Positions 1 to 7,651 are shown, counted from the stretch's first letter. The stretch is 24,785 nt of DNA from CAZIPN01 sp964541225 (GCA_964541225.1 CAZIPN010000029.1:1-24785), one strand, 5' to 3'. Notes: generated from the sequence alone by a model not told the origin. Made by a program: numbers and translations.

Positions 1-66
1 GTAGACGCCCGGCGCGTCAGGAACAGACGCGACCTGCTCGGCGATCGTGGGGTACGGGGTCGGCAT
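1..66 (-). CDS. uvrC: UvrABC system protein C, N-terminal fragment (cut by window edge)
   Basis: Only the first 22 codons are present; the rest lies beyond the left edge. Read on the minus strand from an ATG at 66 the peptide is MPTPYPTIAEQVASVPDAPG followed by VY. The core pattern (I-x-E-Q-V-x-x-x-P-x-x-P-G-V-Y) is the conserved start of UvrC, where the P-x-x-P-G-V-Y opens the GIY-YIG nuclease domain. UvrC makes the dual incisions in nucleotide excision repair after UvrA and UvrB have marked the lesion. The gene lies 35 nt downstream of recQ on the same strand, so the two are probably co-transcribed. uvrA and uvrB are also on this strand within 16 kb, which supports the call. The identification rests on a short stretch, but motif and context agree. 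Confidence 0.75.
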   Translation of the reverse strand, partial: MPTPYPTIAEQVASVPDAPGVY

Positions 67-101
67 ACGGGCTTGAGGCTACGGCCCGACGCATCCGAGC
101 G

Positions 102-1979
102 TCAAGCGTCAGACACCAGCGGCACCTGGCTGGCTGACTGACCCGCCGCAATACTAGCTGCCTCGGGATCGCCCGCGATCTCGGCGAGGAACTCATCGGC
201 GAAGCGCTCGAGCTTCGCTGCGCCCACGCCGTGGACCTCGAGGAACTCATCTCGGGTGGACGGCGCCCGGCGCGCCATGTCCGCGAGTGCGGCATCGGCG
301 AAGACGACGTAGGCGGGAACCGACTGCTCGGCGGCGATGCGGCGGCGCAGCTCGCGCAAGCGCTCGAAGAGCTCGACCTGCTCGTCGGTTTCGAGCGCCG
401 TGGCTACCGCACGCGAGAGCTTGGGCGCCTTCTCGGCCTTGGGGCGCGGCGCGGGTGGCCGCGCAAGAACGACGGTCTCGGCGCCGGTCAGCACGGCGCG
501 CGCCGAGGGTGTGAGCTTGAGCGTCGAGTACTCGGCGACGTCGATGCGCAGATAGCCGCGATGGACGAGCTGCCGAAAGATCGCAGCCCACTCGTCCTTG
601 GATAGCTCGCCGCCGATGCCGTAGACGCTGAGCTGGTCGTGGCCGTTGGCGACGATCCGCTCGGCAGTCGAACCGCGCAGCACGTCGACGACATACCCGA
701 GGCCGAAGCGCTCGCGCAGCCTGTAGACCGCCGACAGCGCCTTCTGCGCGTCAACCGTGCCGTCGTAGCTCACCGGCGGGTCATCGCACACGTCGCAATT
801 GCCGCAATCCTCGACCAGCTCCTCGCCGAAGTAGCCAAGTAGCGCGCGCCGACGACACGACAGGGCCTCTGCGAACGCGATCATTGCCGAGAGCTTGTGC
901 GATTCAATGCGACGCTGTTCGTCGCTCGCGATGGCGTCAATGAAGCCTCGAGCGGTGACGACGTCCTGCATGCTCCAAAGCATGAACGCCTCGGCGGGCA
1001 GCCCGTCTCGGCCGGCTCGGCCGGTCTCCTGGTAGTAGCCCTCGACTGACTTCGGCATGTCGTAGTGCACGACGAAGCGCACGTCGGGTTTGTCGATGCC
1101 CATCCCAAACGCGACCGTGGCGACCACGATGTCGAGTCGGTCGCCGAGGAAGTCGTCCTGCACGCGCGTCCGTGCCGCCGCATCCATTCCCGCGTGATAC
1201 GCCGCCGCCGAGAACCCCGCGGCACGCAGCTTCGACGCAACCTCGTCGACCCGTCGGCGCGACAGCGCATACACGATGCCTGACGCCCCCCGGTGATCGG
1301 CGAGGAACGTCCGCAGCTGCTCGAACGGCTTGGCCTTGTACGCCGCCGAGTAGCGGATGTTGGGCCTGTCGAAGCCGGTGACGAAGACGCGCGCGTCCGA
1401 CAGCCCGAGCTGCTGGACGACATCGTCGCGCGTCTGCTCGTCCGCGGTGGCGGTTAGCGCGACGATCGGAACGTCAGGAAATCTCTCACGCAGGCGGCAA
1501 AGCTTCACGTACTCGGGCCGAAAGTCGTGTCCCCACTGACTGACGCAATGCGCCTCGTCGATCGCGAAGAGCGCGATCTCGACGCGGTCCAAGTCCGCGA
1601 GGAAGCCGTCGAGGACGAGCCTTTCGGGCGCGACGTAGAGCAGGTCGAGCGCCCCAGAGCGCAGATCGCCGAGAACGGCGCGTGACTCCTCTGCCGAGAG
1701 CGAAGAGTTCAGGACTGCCGCGGCGACACCGTTGGCGCGCAACGCGTCAACCTGGTCCTTCATGAGCGCAATCAGCGGCGAAACAACAACCGCAACGCCA
1801 CTGCGATGTAGCGCCGGTATCTGGAAGCACAACGACTTGCCTCCGCCCGTCGGCATCAGGACGAATGCATCTTGACCTGCGATGACGTGGTCGATGATCT
1901 CGGCTTGATGTGGACGAAACTCTGGGTAGCCGAAGACCTCGGCGAGCGTGATCTCGGTCGCGGTCGTGCGCAGGGTCAT
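102..1979 (-). CDS. recQ: ATP-dependent DNA helicase RecQ
   Basis: A 625-residue protein of full bacterial RecQ length. From the N terminus it shows the FRPHQ aromatic/Q motif (21-25), Walker A MPTGGGKS (42-49), DEAH box (141-144) followed by C-V-S-Q-W-G-H-D-F-R-P, and motif VI with Q-E-x-G-R-A-G-R-D-G. A zinc-binding cysteine cluster ends in C-G-N-C-D-V-C, then comes an RQC winged-helix region and a C-terminal HRDC domain (about the last 100 residues). RecQ unwinds 3'-tailed DNA in recombination and stalled-fork repair. I chose ATG 1979 because an AGAGG Shine-Dalgarno lies about 6 nt upstream; the open frame extends 12 codons further but without a better site. It precedes uvrC by 35 nt. A palindrome CGAA-N4-TTCG lies about 20 nt upstream of the start. 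Confidence 0.96.
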   Translation of the reverse strand: MTLRTTATEITLAEVFGYPEFRPHQAEIIDHVIAGQDAFVLMPTGGGKSLCFQIPALHRSGVAVVVSPLIALMKDQVDALRANGVAAAVLNSSLSAEESRAVLGDLRSGALDLLYVAPERLVLDGFLADLDRVEIALFAIDEAHCVSQWGHDFRPEYVKLCRLRERFPDVPIVALTATADEQTRDDVVQQLGLSDARVFVTGFDRPNIRYSAAYKAKPFEQLRTFLADHRGASGIVYALSRRRVDEVASKLRAAGFSAAAYHAGMDAAARTRVQDDFLGDRLDIVVATVAFGMGIDKPDVRFVVHYDMPKSVEGYYQETGRAGRDGLPAEAFMLWSMQDVVTARGFIDAIASDEQRRIESHKLSAMIAFAEALSCRRRALLGYFGEELVEDCGNCDVCDDPPVSYDGTVDAQKALSAVYRLRERFGLGYVVDVLRGSTAERIVANGHDQLSVYGIGGELSKDEWAAIFRQLVHRGYLRIDVAEYSTLKLTPSARAVLTGAETVVLARPPAPRPKAEKAPKLSRAVATALETDEQVELFERLRELRRRIAAEQSVPAYVVFADAALADMARRAPSTRDEFLEVHGVGAAKLERFADEFLAEIAGDPEAASIAAGQSASQVPLVSDA

Positions 1980-1997
1980 GCGGTCCTCTCGGCGGTC

Positions 1998-2009
1998 CGA
2001 ACGGTTTCG
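1998..2009. promoter_or_regulatory. CGAA-CGGT-TTCG palindrome upstream of recQ
   Basis: A short inverted repeat, CGAA CGGT TTCG, about 20 nt before the recQ ATG. It resembles a Gram-positive LexA box (CGAAC-N4-GTTCG) but its half-sites are two bases closer together, so it is not a standard SOS site. It could be an operator for another repressor or chance. Confidence 0.2.
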
Positions 2010-2060
2010 AGCCACGTTAGCACGCGGCTACGACACCGGCCGCAAACGCCTATGGGTTCC

Positions 2061-2148
2061 GCAGCCCGGGTGGTCGCCTCGCGCACCACCGCCGATGACC
2101 TTTCGCAGCCCGGATGATCGCCTCGCGCACCACCGCCGATGACCTTCC
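2061..2148. repeat. Tandem duplication of a 44-bp unit
   Basis: Two adjacent 44-bp copies (2061-2104 and 2105-2148) match at 41 of 44 positions. Both begin GCAGCCCGG and contain TCGCCTCGCGCACCACCGCC. They lie between recQ and the toxin-antitoxin operon, outside any convincing gene. The three mismatches are transitions. No function can be assigned; it may be a local duplication scar. Confidence 0.8.
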
Positions 2149-2188
2149 GCGTCACCCCAACCGCGGACTTGCCGCAGCCAAGAACGGG

Positions 2189-2219
2189 TACTACCATAGG
2201 TGCTACCACTAGTACTACC
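2189..2219 (+). promoter_or_regulatory. Three TACTACC-type direct repeats, likely operator of the toxin-antitoxin operon
   Basis: Heptamers TACTACC (2189-2195), TGCTACC (2201-2207) and TACTACC (2213-2219) recur with an exact 12-bp period and end 14 bp before the antitoxin GTG. Ribbon-helix-helix antitoxins bind short direct or inverted repeats spaced about one helical turn apart at their own promoters. This is therefore a plausible autoregulatory operator. Promoter boxes are not clear. Confidence 0.5.
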
Positions 2220-2233
2220 CGTGGAGGCACGCC

Positions 2234-2527
2234 GTGGCCAAGGTGAACATCTCGATACCGGACGGGCTGCTCGACGAGGTCGATCGTCGAGCTAGCGCCG
2301 CCGACACCACCCGAAGCGCCTTCATGCAGGAGGCCGCAGCGCGCTACATCACGTCACTGGACCAGGAAGCAGAGCGCACCGCGAGGTCGGAGCGGATTGG
2401 CGCGGCCATCACGAAGATGCGTGAAGTCGGCAGTCGTGTGCCGCGGAGGACGGACGGGACAGACACGATTCGGCGTTTCCGCGACGTGCCTGAACCGTGG
2501 CTTAGTCCGGGCGAGGGAAACACGTGA
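2234..2527 (+). CDS. Ribbon-helix-helix antitoxin (VapB-like)
   Basis: A 97-residue protein. Its first 40 residues look like a ribbon-helix-helix DNA-binding fold: a short strand (V-N-I-S-I-P) is followed by two helices (LLDEVDRRASA and TRSAFMQEAAARYI). The C-terminal half is charged and ends in R-F-R-D-V-P-E-P-W, typical of the part that wraps a PIN toxin. The start is GTG 2234, with GGAGG about 6 nt upstream. The stop overlaps the toxin start (GTGA), giving translational coupling. Its expected roles are to neutralise the adjacent PIN nuclease and to repress the operon, probably at the 12-bp-period repeats just upstream. The exact family within RHH antitoxins is not determined. Confidence 0.85.
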   Translation: MAKVNISIPDGLLDEVDRRASAADTTRSAFMQEAAARYITSLDQEAERTARSERIGAAITKMREVGSRVPRRTDGTDTIRRFRDVPEPWLSPGEGNT

Positions 2528-2946
2528 GCGCCGCGGCTGCTCCGCTGTGCGTCATCGATAGCTCTGTCGTGTACAAGTGGTTCAACGCACAAGACGAGGC
2601 CCACGTGACTAGCGCGCTTTCCCTGGCCGAGGAACACCAGGCAGGAACGCTTCTGCTCGCCGCCCCCGCCCACATGCCCGCCGAGGTCATCAACGCGCTT
2701 CGGTACTCTGACGTTGCTGAAGGGGATCTCCAGCTCGCAGCCGAAGGACTCGACGCCGCCGAGATCGTGATCGCGCCGCTCGATGGCGAGTTGCTGGCCG
2801 GTGCAGTGGTCGTCGCGACACGATACGACCTGACGATCCACGACGCCCTATTCGCCGCACTTGCAATCCAGATCGGCTGCGAACTCGTCACCGCTGACCG
2901 CAAGCAAGCTCGCGTTCGCGAGTGCCCCGTGCGACTCCTGGCGTGA
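2524..2946 (+). CDS. PIN-domain toxin ribonuclease (VapC-like)
   Basis: A 140-residue protein with the size and acidic residues of a PIN-domain nuclease. Asp12 lies in V-I-D-S-S, Glu54 in P-A-E-V-I-N-A-L, Asp107 in I-H-D-A-L-F-A-A-L-A, and Asp125 in L-V-T-A-D-R-K. These form the metal-binding cluster that cleaves RNA in VapC toxins. GTG 2524 overlaps the antitoxin stop by 4 nt. The gene converges on uvrA with only 16 bp between the two stops. All catalytic positions are intact, so the toxin is predicted to be active. The RNA target cannot be read from sequence. Confidence 0.9.
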   Translation: MSAAAAPLCVIDSSVVYKWFNAQDEAHVTSALSLAEEHQAGTLLLAAPAHMPAEVINALRYSDVAEGDLQLAAEGLDAAEIVIAPLDGELLAGAVVVATRYDLTIHDALFAALAIQIGCELVTADRKQARVRECPVRLLA

Positions 2947-2962
2947 CCCGCGCTGCCGCGAC

Positions 2963-5956
2963 TCACGCGCCTTCTGAGCGCACCTGCTTCCTGGCGCCGC
3001 GCTTCTTCGTCGGCTTCTGGCCCCCCGCATCCGGCCCGCCCGCCGCGCTCTTCTCGTCCGCCCCGCTCTTCCCACTCGCGACTTTCTCGCCGCTGATGCC
3101 GTGGCCGTCGCCGAGTTCTGGCGCCGCACTCGCACCGCGCCCGGCGAGCACTGGCGCGAGGAAGCGACCGGTGTGACCACGCTCGCATGCCGCGACCTGC
3201 TCCGGCGTCCCAGCCACCACGACCTCGCCGCCGCGATCCCCTCCCTCTGGGCCGAGATCGATCACGCGATCCGCCGACTTCACCACGTCGAGGTTGTGCT
3301 CGATCACGATCACGGTGTTGCCCGCGTCGACGAGGCGCTGCAACACGATGAGCAGCTGCCGAACGTCGTCGAAGTGCAGGCCCGTCGTCGGCTCATCGAG
3401 GATGTAGAGCGTGCGCCCGGTACTGCGCCGCTGAAGCTCGCTCGCAAGCTTGACGCGCTGTGCCTCGCCGCCCGACAGCGTCGTCGCCGGCTGGCCGAGA
3501 TGAACGTAGCCGAGCCCGACGTCGTAGAGGGTCTGTAGCTTGCGCTTGATGGGCGGAATGTTCTCGAAGAAATGCAGCGCCTCTTCGACCGTCATGTCGA
3601 GTATCTCGGCAACGGTCTTGCCCTTGTACGTGACCTGCAGCGTCTCGCGGTTGTAGCGCGCGCCCTTGCAGACTTCGCACGGCACGTAGACGTCGGGCAG
3701 GAAGTGCATCTCGATCTTGATCTGACCGTCGCCTTTGCAGTTCTCGCAGCGTCCGCCGGTCACGTTGAAGCTGAAGCGGCCCGGCGAGTAGCCCCGCGCC
3801 TTGGCTTCCGGCGTCGACGCAAACAGCGCGCGCACGTCATCCCACAGCCCGGTGTACGTCGCCGGGTTGCTGCGGGGTGTTCGGCCGATCGGCGACTGAT
3901 CGATGTCGATCACCTTGTCCAGGTGCTCGAGGCCCGTGATTCGGTCGTAGGCGCCCGTTCGCCGACGCGCGCGGTTGAGCTTGTTGGCCAGAACCGGCGC
4001 CAGCGTGTCGGTGATGAGAGAACTCTTGCCGCTTCCGCTCACTCCGGTGATCACCGTGAGTGTGCCAACCTCGATGTCGACGTCGATGCCCTTCAGGTTG
4101 TGCTCGCTCGCGCCGCGCAGGCTGATTGCACCGCGCCCCGGCTTGCGTCGCTTCGCCGGGAGCGGGATCTCGGCGCGCCCGGAAAGGTAGGCGGCCGTCA
4201 GCGATTCCGGACATGCGAGGATGCTCGCTGGCGGTCCAATACACACGATCTCGCCGCCGTGCTCCCCCGCGCCCGGTCCCATGTCGATCACGAAGTCGGC
4301 CGCACGGATCGTCTCCTCGTCATGCTCGACGACGATCACCGTATTGCCGAGGTCGCGCAAGCGTTCCATTGTCGCGATCAGTCGCGCATTGTCGCGCTGG
4401 TGCAGGCCGATCGACGGCTCGTCGAGGATGTAGAGCACGCCCATGAGCCCCGCGCCGATCTGCGTGGCAAGCCGAATGCGTTGCGCCTCACCCCCTGAAA
4501 GCGACGCCGTTCCTCGCTCAAGCGTGAGATAGTCGAGCCCCACGTCCACCAGGAAGCGAAGCCGCTCGAGAATCTCCTTGACCACCCGCCGCGCGATTGT
4601 CTCATCCCGCTCTGACAACGAGAGCCCCTCGAAGAACGAGAGCGAGTCCTTCGCCGAGAGCACAGTGACTTCGTAGATGTTCTTGCCGCCAACCGTGACC
4701 GCGAGAATCTCGGGTTTCAGGCGCGCACCGCCGCACGTCTTGCACGGGATGACGGCCATGTACTGCTCAAGCTTGTCCTTGACGTTCTCGCTCTCCGACT
4801 CACTCCAGCGGCGCATCACGCTCGCGAGCGCACCCTCGTACCGCGAGTACCAGTGCGTTTCTCGGCCGTCGCGAGTGAGGTAGTCCACACGAATGCGCGT
4901 GTCGCCGAGCCCATTCATGAGCGCATCGCGCACGTCTGCGGGCAGATCGCGCCAGGGCGTCGTCGTCGACACGCCGAGATGCTTCGCCGCAGCCGCCACC
5001 AGCTGCGGATAGTAGTTCATGCCGGGGCTAAATGGCGCGATCGCCCCGTCGGCAAGCGACAGCGAATCGTCGGGCACAACGAGCTGCGGATCGGCTTCAA
5101 GCCGACTGCCGAGACCCCCACAGTCCGGGCACGCCCCGTAGGGTGCGTTGAAGCTGAAGTCGCGCGGCGCGAGTTCGTCCATCGAGACACCGTGGACCGG
5201 GCACGCGAGCGCTTGAGAGAACGACAGCTCCTCGCCGTCGACAACCGCCACCAGCACGGTCCCCTCGGCAAGGCGCAACGCGCTCTCGACGCTGTCGGCG
5301 AGTCGGCTGCGAATGCCGTCCTTGAGCGCGAGTCTGTCGACCACCACGTCGATGTCGTGCTTGTACTTCTTGTCGAGCACGATCTCTTCGTCGAGGGTGC
5401 GCATCTCCTTGTCTACGCGCACGCGCATGAAACCCTCGCGCTTCAACTCCTCGAACAGCTTGCCGTACTCGCCCTTACGGCCCTTGACGACCGGCGCGAG
5501 CACCGAGAACTTCGTGCCTTCGGGCAGCTCGAGGATGCGATCGACAATCTGGTCAGGCGTCTGTTTGCGGATCTCGGCGCCGCAAATGGGACAGTGCGGA
5601 ATGCCGATCCGCGCGTACAGAAGCCGCAGGTAGTCGTAGATTTCCGTGACCGTGCCGACGGTCGAGCGCGGGTTCTTGCTCGTCGTCTTCTGATCGATGG
5701 AAACTGCTGGCGACAGCCCCTCGATGTGGTCGACATCCGGCTTGTCCATCTGGCCGAGAAACTGCCGAGCATACGCCGAGAGGGACTCGACGTAGCGACG
5801 CTGGCCCTCGGCATAGATGGTATCGAAGGCCAGCGAACTCTTGCCCGAGCCGGACAGCCCGGTGATGACGACAAGTCTGTCGCGGGGGATGTCCAGGTCG
5901 AAGCTCTTGAGGTTGTGTTCGCGTGCGCCGCGTATCTGGATGGAATCGAGAGACAA
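2963..5956 (-). CDS. uvrA: Excinuclease ABC subunit A
   Basis: A 997-residue UvrA, the damage-sensing ATPase of nucleotide excision repair. It has two ABC modules: Walker A G-L-S-G-S-G-K-S-S (33-41) and G-V-S-G-S-G-K-S-S (638-646). Both signatures are L-S-G-G-E-A-Q-R, and zinc-binding sites are present. The first zinc site reads C-P-V-H then C-P-D-C, with His in place of one Cys, a variant known in actinobacteria; the second is C-E-N-C then C-E-V-C. The start is TTG 5956, with AAGGAA 7 nt upstream, where the conserved I-R-G-A-R-E-H-N-L begins. The open frame runs 77 codons further with unlikely sequence. The last 55 or so residues form a Gly/Ala/Lys-rich tail beyond the usual end. Confidence 0.97.
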   Translation of the reverse strand: MSLDSIQIRGAREHNLKSFDLDIPRDRLVVITGLSGSGKSSLAFDTIYAEGQRRYVESLSAYARQFLGQMDKPDVDHIEGLSPAVSIDQKTTSKNPRSTVGTVTEIYDYLRLLYARIGIPHCPICGAEIRKQTPDQIVDRILELPEGTKFSVLAPVVKGRKGEYGKLFEELKREGFMRVRVDKEMRTLDEEIVLDKKYKHDIDVVVDRLALKDGIRSRLADSVESALRLAEGTVLVAVVDGEELSFSQALACPVHGVSMDELAPRDFSFNAPYGACPDCGGLGSRLEADPQLVVPDDSLSLADGAIAPFSPGMNYYPQLVAAAAKHLGVSTTTPWRDLPADVRDALMNGLGDTRIRVDYLTRDGRETHWYSRYEGALASVMRRWSESESENVKDKLEQYMAVIPCKTCGGARLKPEILAVTVGGKNIYEVTVLSAKDSLSFFEGLSLSERDETIARRVVKEILERLRFLVDVGLDYLTLERGTASLSGGEAQRIRLATQIGAGLMGVLYILDEPSIGLHQRDNARLIATMERLRDLGNTVIVVEHDEETIRAADFVIDMGPGAGEHGGEIVCIGPPASILACPESLTAAYLSGRAEIPLPAKRRKPGRGAISLRGASEHNLKGIDVDIEVGTLTVITGVSGSGKSSLITDTLAPVLANKLNRARRRTGAYDRITGLEHLDKVIDIDQSPIGRTPRSNPATYTGLWDDVRALFASTPEAKARGYSPGRFSFNVTGGRCENCKGDGQIKIEMHFLPDVYVPCEVCKGARYNRETLQVTYKGKTVAEILDMTVEEALHFFENIPPIKRKLQTLYDVGLGYVHLGQPATTLSGGEAQRVKLASELQRRSTGRTLYILDEPTTGLHFDDVRQLLIVLQRLVDAGNTVIVIEHNLDVVKSADRVIDLGPEGGDRGGEVVVAGTPEQVAACERGHTGRFLAPVLAGRGASAAPELGDGHGISGEKVASGKSGADEKSAAGGPDAGGQKPTKKRGARKQVRSEGA

Positions 5957-5995
5957 TCCGGTTCCTTTCGCGGATCGGTATGACTTGAAAGTTCC

Positions 5996-6001
5996 ATCAT
6001 A
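5996..6001 (-). promoter_or_regulatory. Candidate -10 box of the uvrA promoter
   Basis: TATGAT on the minus strand, one base from the consensus TATAAT and standing out in GC-rich DNA, lies 40 nt before the uvrA TTG. No good -35 hexamer is visible, so an activator may be needed. A CRP-like palindrome lies further upstream. Confidence 0.4.
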
Positions 6002-6034
6002 CGCCGCACACGCTGAGATGCGTGAGCGGGGTGC

Positions 6035-6059
6035 GGGCGGGAGCAGTCGGCTGCCGCCC
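6035..6059. other. GC-rich inverted repeat between uvrA and amt
   Basis: GGGCGG-G-AGC, a loop, then GCT-G-CCGCCC. This makes a hairpin of nine pairs with one mismatch. No T tract follows on either strand, so it is not a standard terminator. It lies in the divergent uvrA/amt region and its role is unknown. Confidence 0.35.
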
Positions 6060-6069
6060 GATGCTCGTT

Positions 6070-6085
6070 TGTGATCCACGTCACA
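6070..6085. promoter_or_regulatory. CRP/FNR-family binding site candidate (TGTGA-N6-TCACA)
   Basis: An exact TGTGA-TCCACG-TCACA palindrome matching the CRP consensus in both half-sites and in spacing. Its centre lies about 120 nt upstream of the uvrA start and about 250 nt upstream of amt. It could serve either gene. The regulator is not in this window. Confidence 0.5.
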
Positions 6086-6100
6086 GTTGCGCTTTGGCGC

Positions 6101-6140
6101 GTCCCGACGTCCCGACGTCTCCGCTTCTCGACGTCTCGGC
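6101..6140. repeat. Octamer-phased GACGTC repeats
   Basis: GACGTC occurs at 6106-6111, 6114-6119 and 6130-6135, giving spacings of 8 and 16 bp. The region reads as octamers CCCGACGT, CCCGACGT, CTCCGCTT, CTCGACGT. The phasing suggests an array of small palindromic sites or a decayed simple repeat. Confidence 0.5.
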
Positions 6141-6184
6141 TGAGATTCTGCGCACGTGCTCAGAGGGCGCACGCGCTCGACTCC

Positions 6185-6230
6185 CATGTTTCACGCGCCA
6201 GCCATTCCGGCGAAACACTCACGAAACATG
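6185..6230. promoter_or_regulatory. Inverted repeat CATGTTTC / GAAACATG upstream of amt
   Basis: A perfect 8-bp inverted repeat, CATGTTTC (6185-6192) and GAAACATG (6223-6230), lies about 100 nt before amt. Inside it GAAAC occurs twice with a 6-bp gap (6212-6216 and 6223-6227). That spacing recalls half of the actinobacterial GlnR operator (alternating GTnAC and GAAAC boxes with n6 gaps). The match is partial, so control by a nitrogen regulator is an inference. Confidence 0.35.
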
Positions 6231-6328
6231 CCCCCCCTACGGTGGTTTCGGCCACAAAGACGAATTCGTGTCGATATGCGCCAGAAACACGTCCTGCCAG
6301 ACGGAATGACCGAGAGAGGGAGACAGGA

Positions 6329-7561
6329 ATGCACATCGATAGCGGCGACACAGCGTGGATGCTGGCGTCAACCGCCCTGGTGTTGTTCATGACGCCCGGG
6401 CTTGCCGCCTTCTACAGCGGCATGGTCCGCAAGAAGAACGTACTGTCCACGACGATGCACAGCGTGTTTGCGATGGGCTCGGTGTCCGTAGTCTGGGCGC
6501 TGTTTGGCTACAGCCTCGCATTTTCTGACGGTAGTGGGGCAGCGGCGCCGTTTGTCGGCGGGCTGAAGTACATCGGCCTCAACGGCGTTGCCAATCAGGT
6601 CGCACCGCTCGCGACGACGATTCCGCACAGCGTCTACGTCATGTTCCAGGGCATGTTCGCGATCATCACCGTCGCCCTCATCACAGGCGCGATCGCCGAG
6701 CGCATGAAGTTCAAGGCGTATGTGATGTTCACGATGCTGTGGGTGGTCTTCGTCTACAGCCCCTTCGCTCACTGGGTGTGGCATCCCGATGGGTGGCTCG
6801 CCAAGATGGGAGCGCTGGACTTCGCCGGAGGAACGGTCGTTCACATCCTCTCGGCAGCTGCTGCACTCGCAGCGGCCATCATGCTCGGCAAGCGAAAGGG
6901 CCACGGCAGTGAGGCTATGCACCCGCACAATCTGCCACTGACGGTGCTCGGCGCCGGAATCCTGTGGTTTGGATGGTTCGGCTTCAACGCTGGCTCGGCG
7001 CTTGCCGCCAACGGCTTGGCGGGCTCGGCGTTCTTGAACACGAACCTCGGCGCTGCGGCCGCTCTTGTCACGTGGGGCATCGTCGAGGCGTTCCACGCCG
7101 GCAAGCCAACCGTTCTTGGCGCTGCGTCCGGTGCGGTTGCGGGACTGGTCGCCATCACCCCTGCGGCCGGCTTCGTCGAGCCATGGGCCGCTCTCGTCAT
7201 CGGCATCGCGGCTGGAATCTTGTGCTACTTCGGCCTCTTCCTGAAGAGCAAGTTCGGCTTCGATGACGCGCTCGACGTTGTGGGCATTCACGGTGTCGGC
7301 GGAACGACCGGCGCGATCCTCACTGGTGTGTTCGCGGCTCCGGCCATCAACGAGCTTGGCAAGGGTGCGCTGTACGGCAACCCTGGCCAGATCGGAATTC
7401 AGCTGGTCGGCGTTGTGGCGGCGTGGGGCTTCTCGTTCATCCTGAGCATGATCTTCCTCAAGATCACCGACATGGTGGTTGGACTTCGCGTCGACGAAGA
7501 GTCCGAGATTCGTGGCCTCGATATCTCGGAACATTCCGAGGAAGGCTACGCACTGGAGTAA
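6329..7561 (+). CDS. amt: Ammonium transporter (Amt/Rh family channel)
   Basis: A 410-residue membrane protein of normal Amt length with about 11 hydrophobic segments. Family signatures are present: A-F-Y-S-G-M-V-R-K-K-N-V near the N terminus, A-H-W-V-W with the conserved Trp, the A-L-D-F-A-G-G motif with the structural Asp, V-V-H-I-L-S with the first pore His, and V-V-G-I-H-G-V-G-G with the second pore His. It conducts ammonium or ammonia across the cytoplasmic membrane and is normally plugged by PII in nitrogen-replete cells. The start is ATG 6329, behind AGGGAG at 7-8 nt; the open frame upstream has no better site. glnK follows after 90 nt and glnD directly after that, the usual actinobacterial order. 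Confidence 0.97.
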   Translation: MHIDSGDTAWMLASTALVLFMTPGLAAFYSGMVRKKNVLSTTMHSVFAMGSVSVVWALFGYSLAFSDGSGAAAPFVGGLKYIGLNGVANQVAPLATTIPHSVYVMFQGMFAIITVALITGAIAERMKFKAYVMFTMLWVVFVYSPFAHWVWHPDGWLAKMGALDFAGGTVVHILSAAAALAAAIMLGKRKGHGSEAMHPHNLPLTVLGAGILWFGWFGFNAGSALAANGLAGSAFLNTNLGAAAALVTWGIVEAFHAGKPTVLGAASGAVAGLVAITPAAGFVEPWAALVIGIAAGILCYFGLFLKSKFGFDDALDVVGIHGVGGTTGAILTGVFAAPAINELGKGALYGNPGQIGIQLVGVVAAWGFSFILSMIFLKITDMVVGLRVDEESEIRGLDISEHSEEGYALE

Positions 7562-7651
7562 CGCAGACCTGGCCAGTCAGGTAGTCTGTACGCGAGAGTC
7601 CCGCTCACCGGGAGAGATGCCGGAGAGCCGAACCCGAAAAGGAGCTCTTTG

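Noticed and set aside
1998..2009. CGAA-N4-TTCG before recQ as an SOS box
   Set aside because: Half-sites are two bases closer than in the CGAAC-N4-GTTCG LexA site. Kept only as an unassigned palindrome.
2344..2841. Minus-strand frame opposite the toxin-antitoxin genes
   Set aside because: Shadow frame. The plus-strand pair has clear domains, ribosome site and overlap coupling.
5960..6000. Possible LexA box upstream of uvrA (GGAAC followed by AAGTC)
   Set aside because: The right half-site GTTC is absent, so the palindrome expected for LexA is not there.
7564..7613. Small hairpins between amt and glnK (ACCTG/CAGGT and TCCCG/CGGGA)
   Set aside because: Stems are only 5 bp with no T-tract. 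They are too weak to call a terminator or attenuator.
7611..7636. Stretch GGAGAGATGCCGGAGAGCCG and following bases resembling the 5' half of a tRNA-Ser
   Set aside because: There is no anticodon arm, variable arm or T-arm before the glnK start, so at most it is a chance likeness or a fragment.
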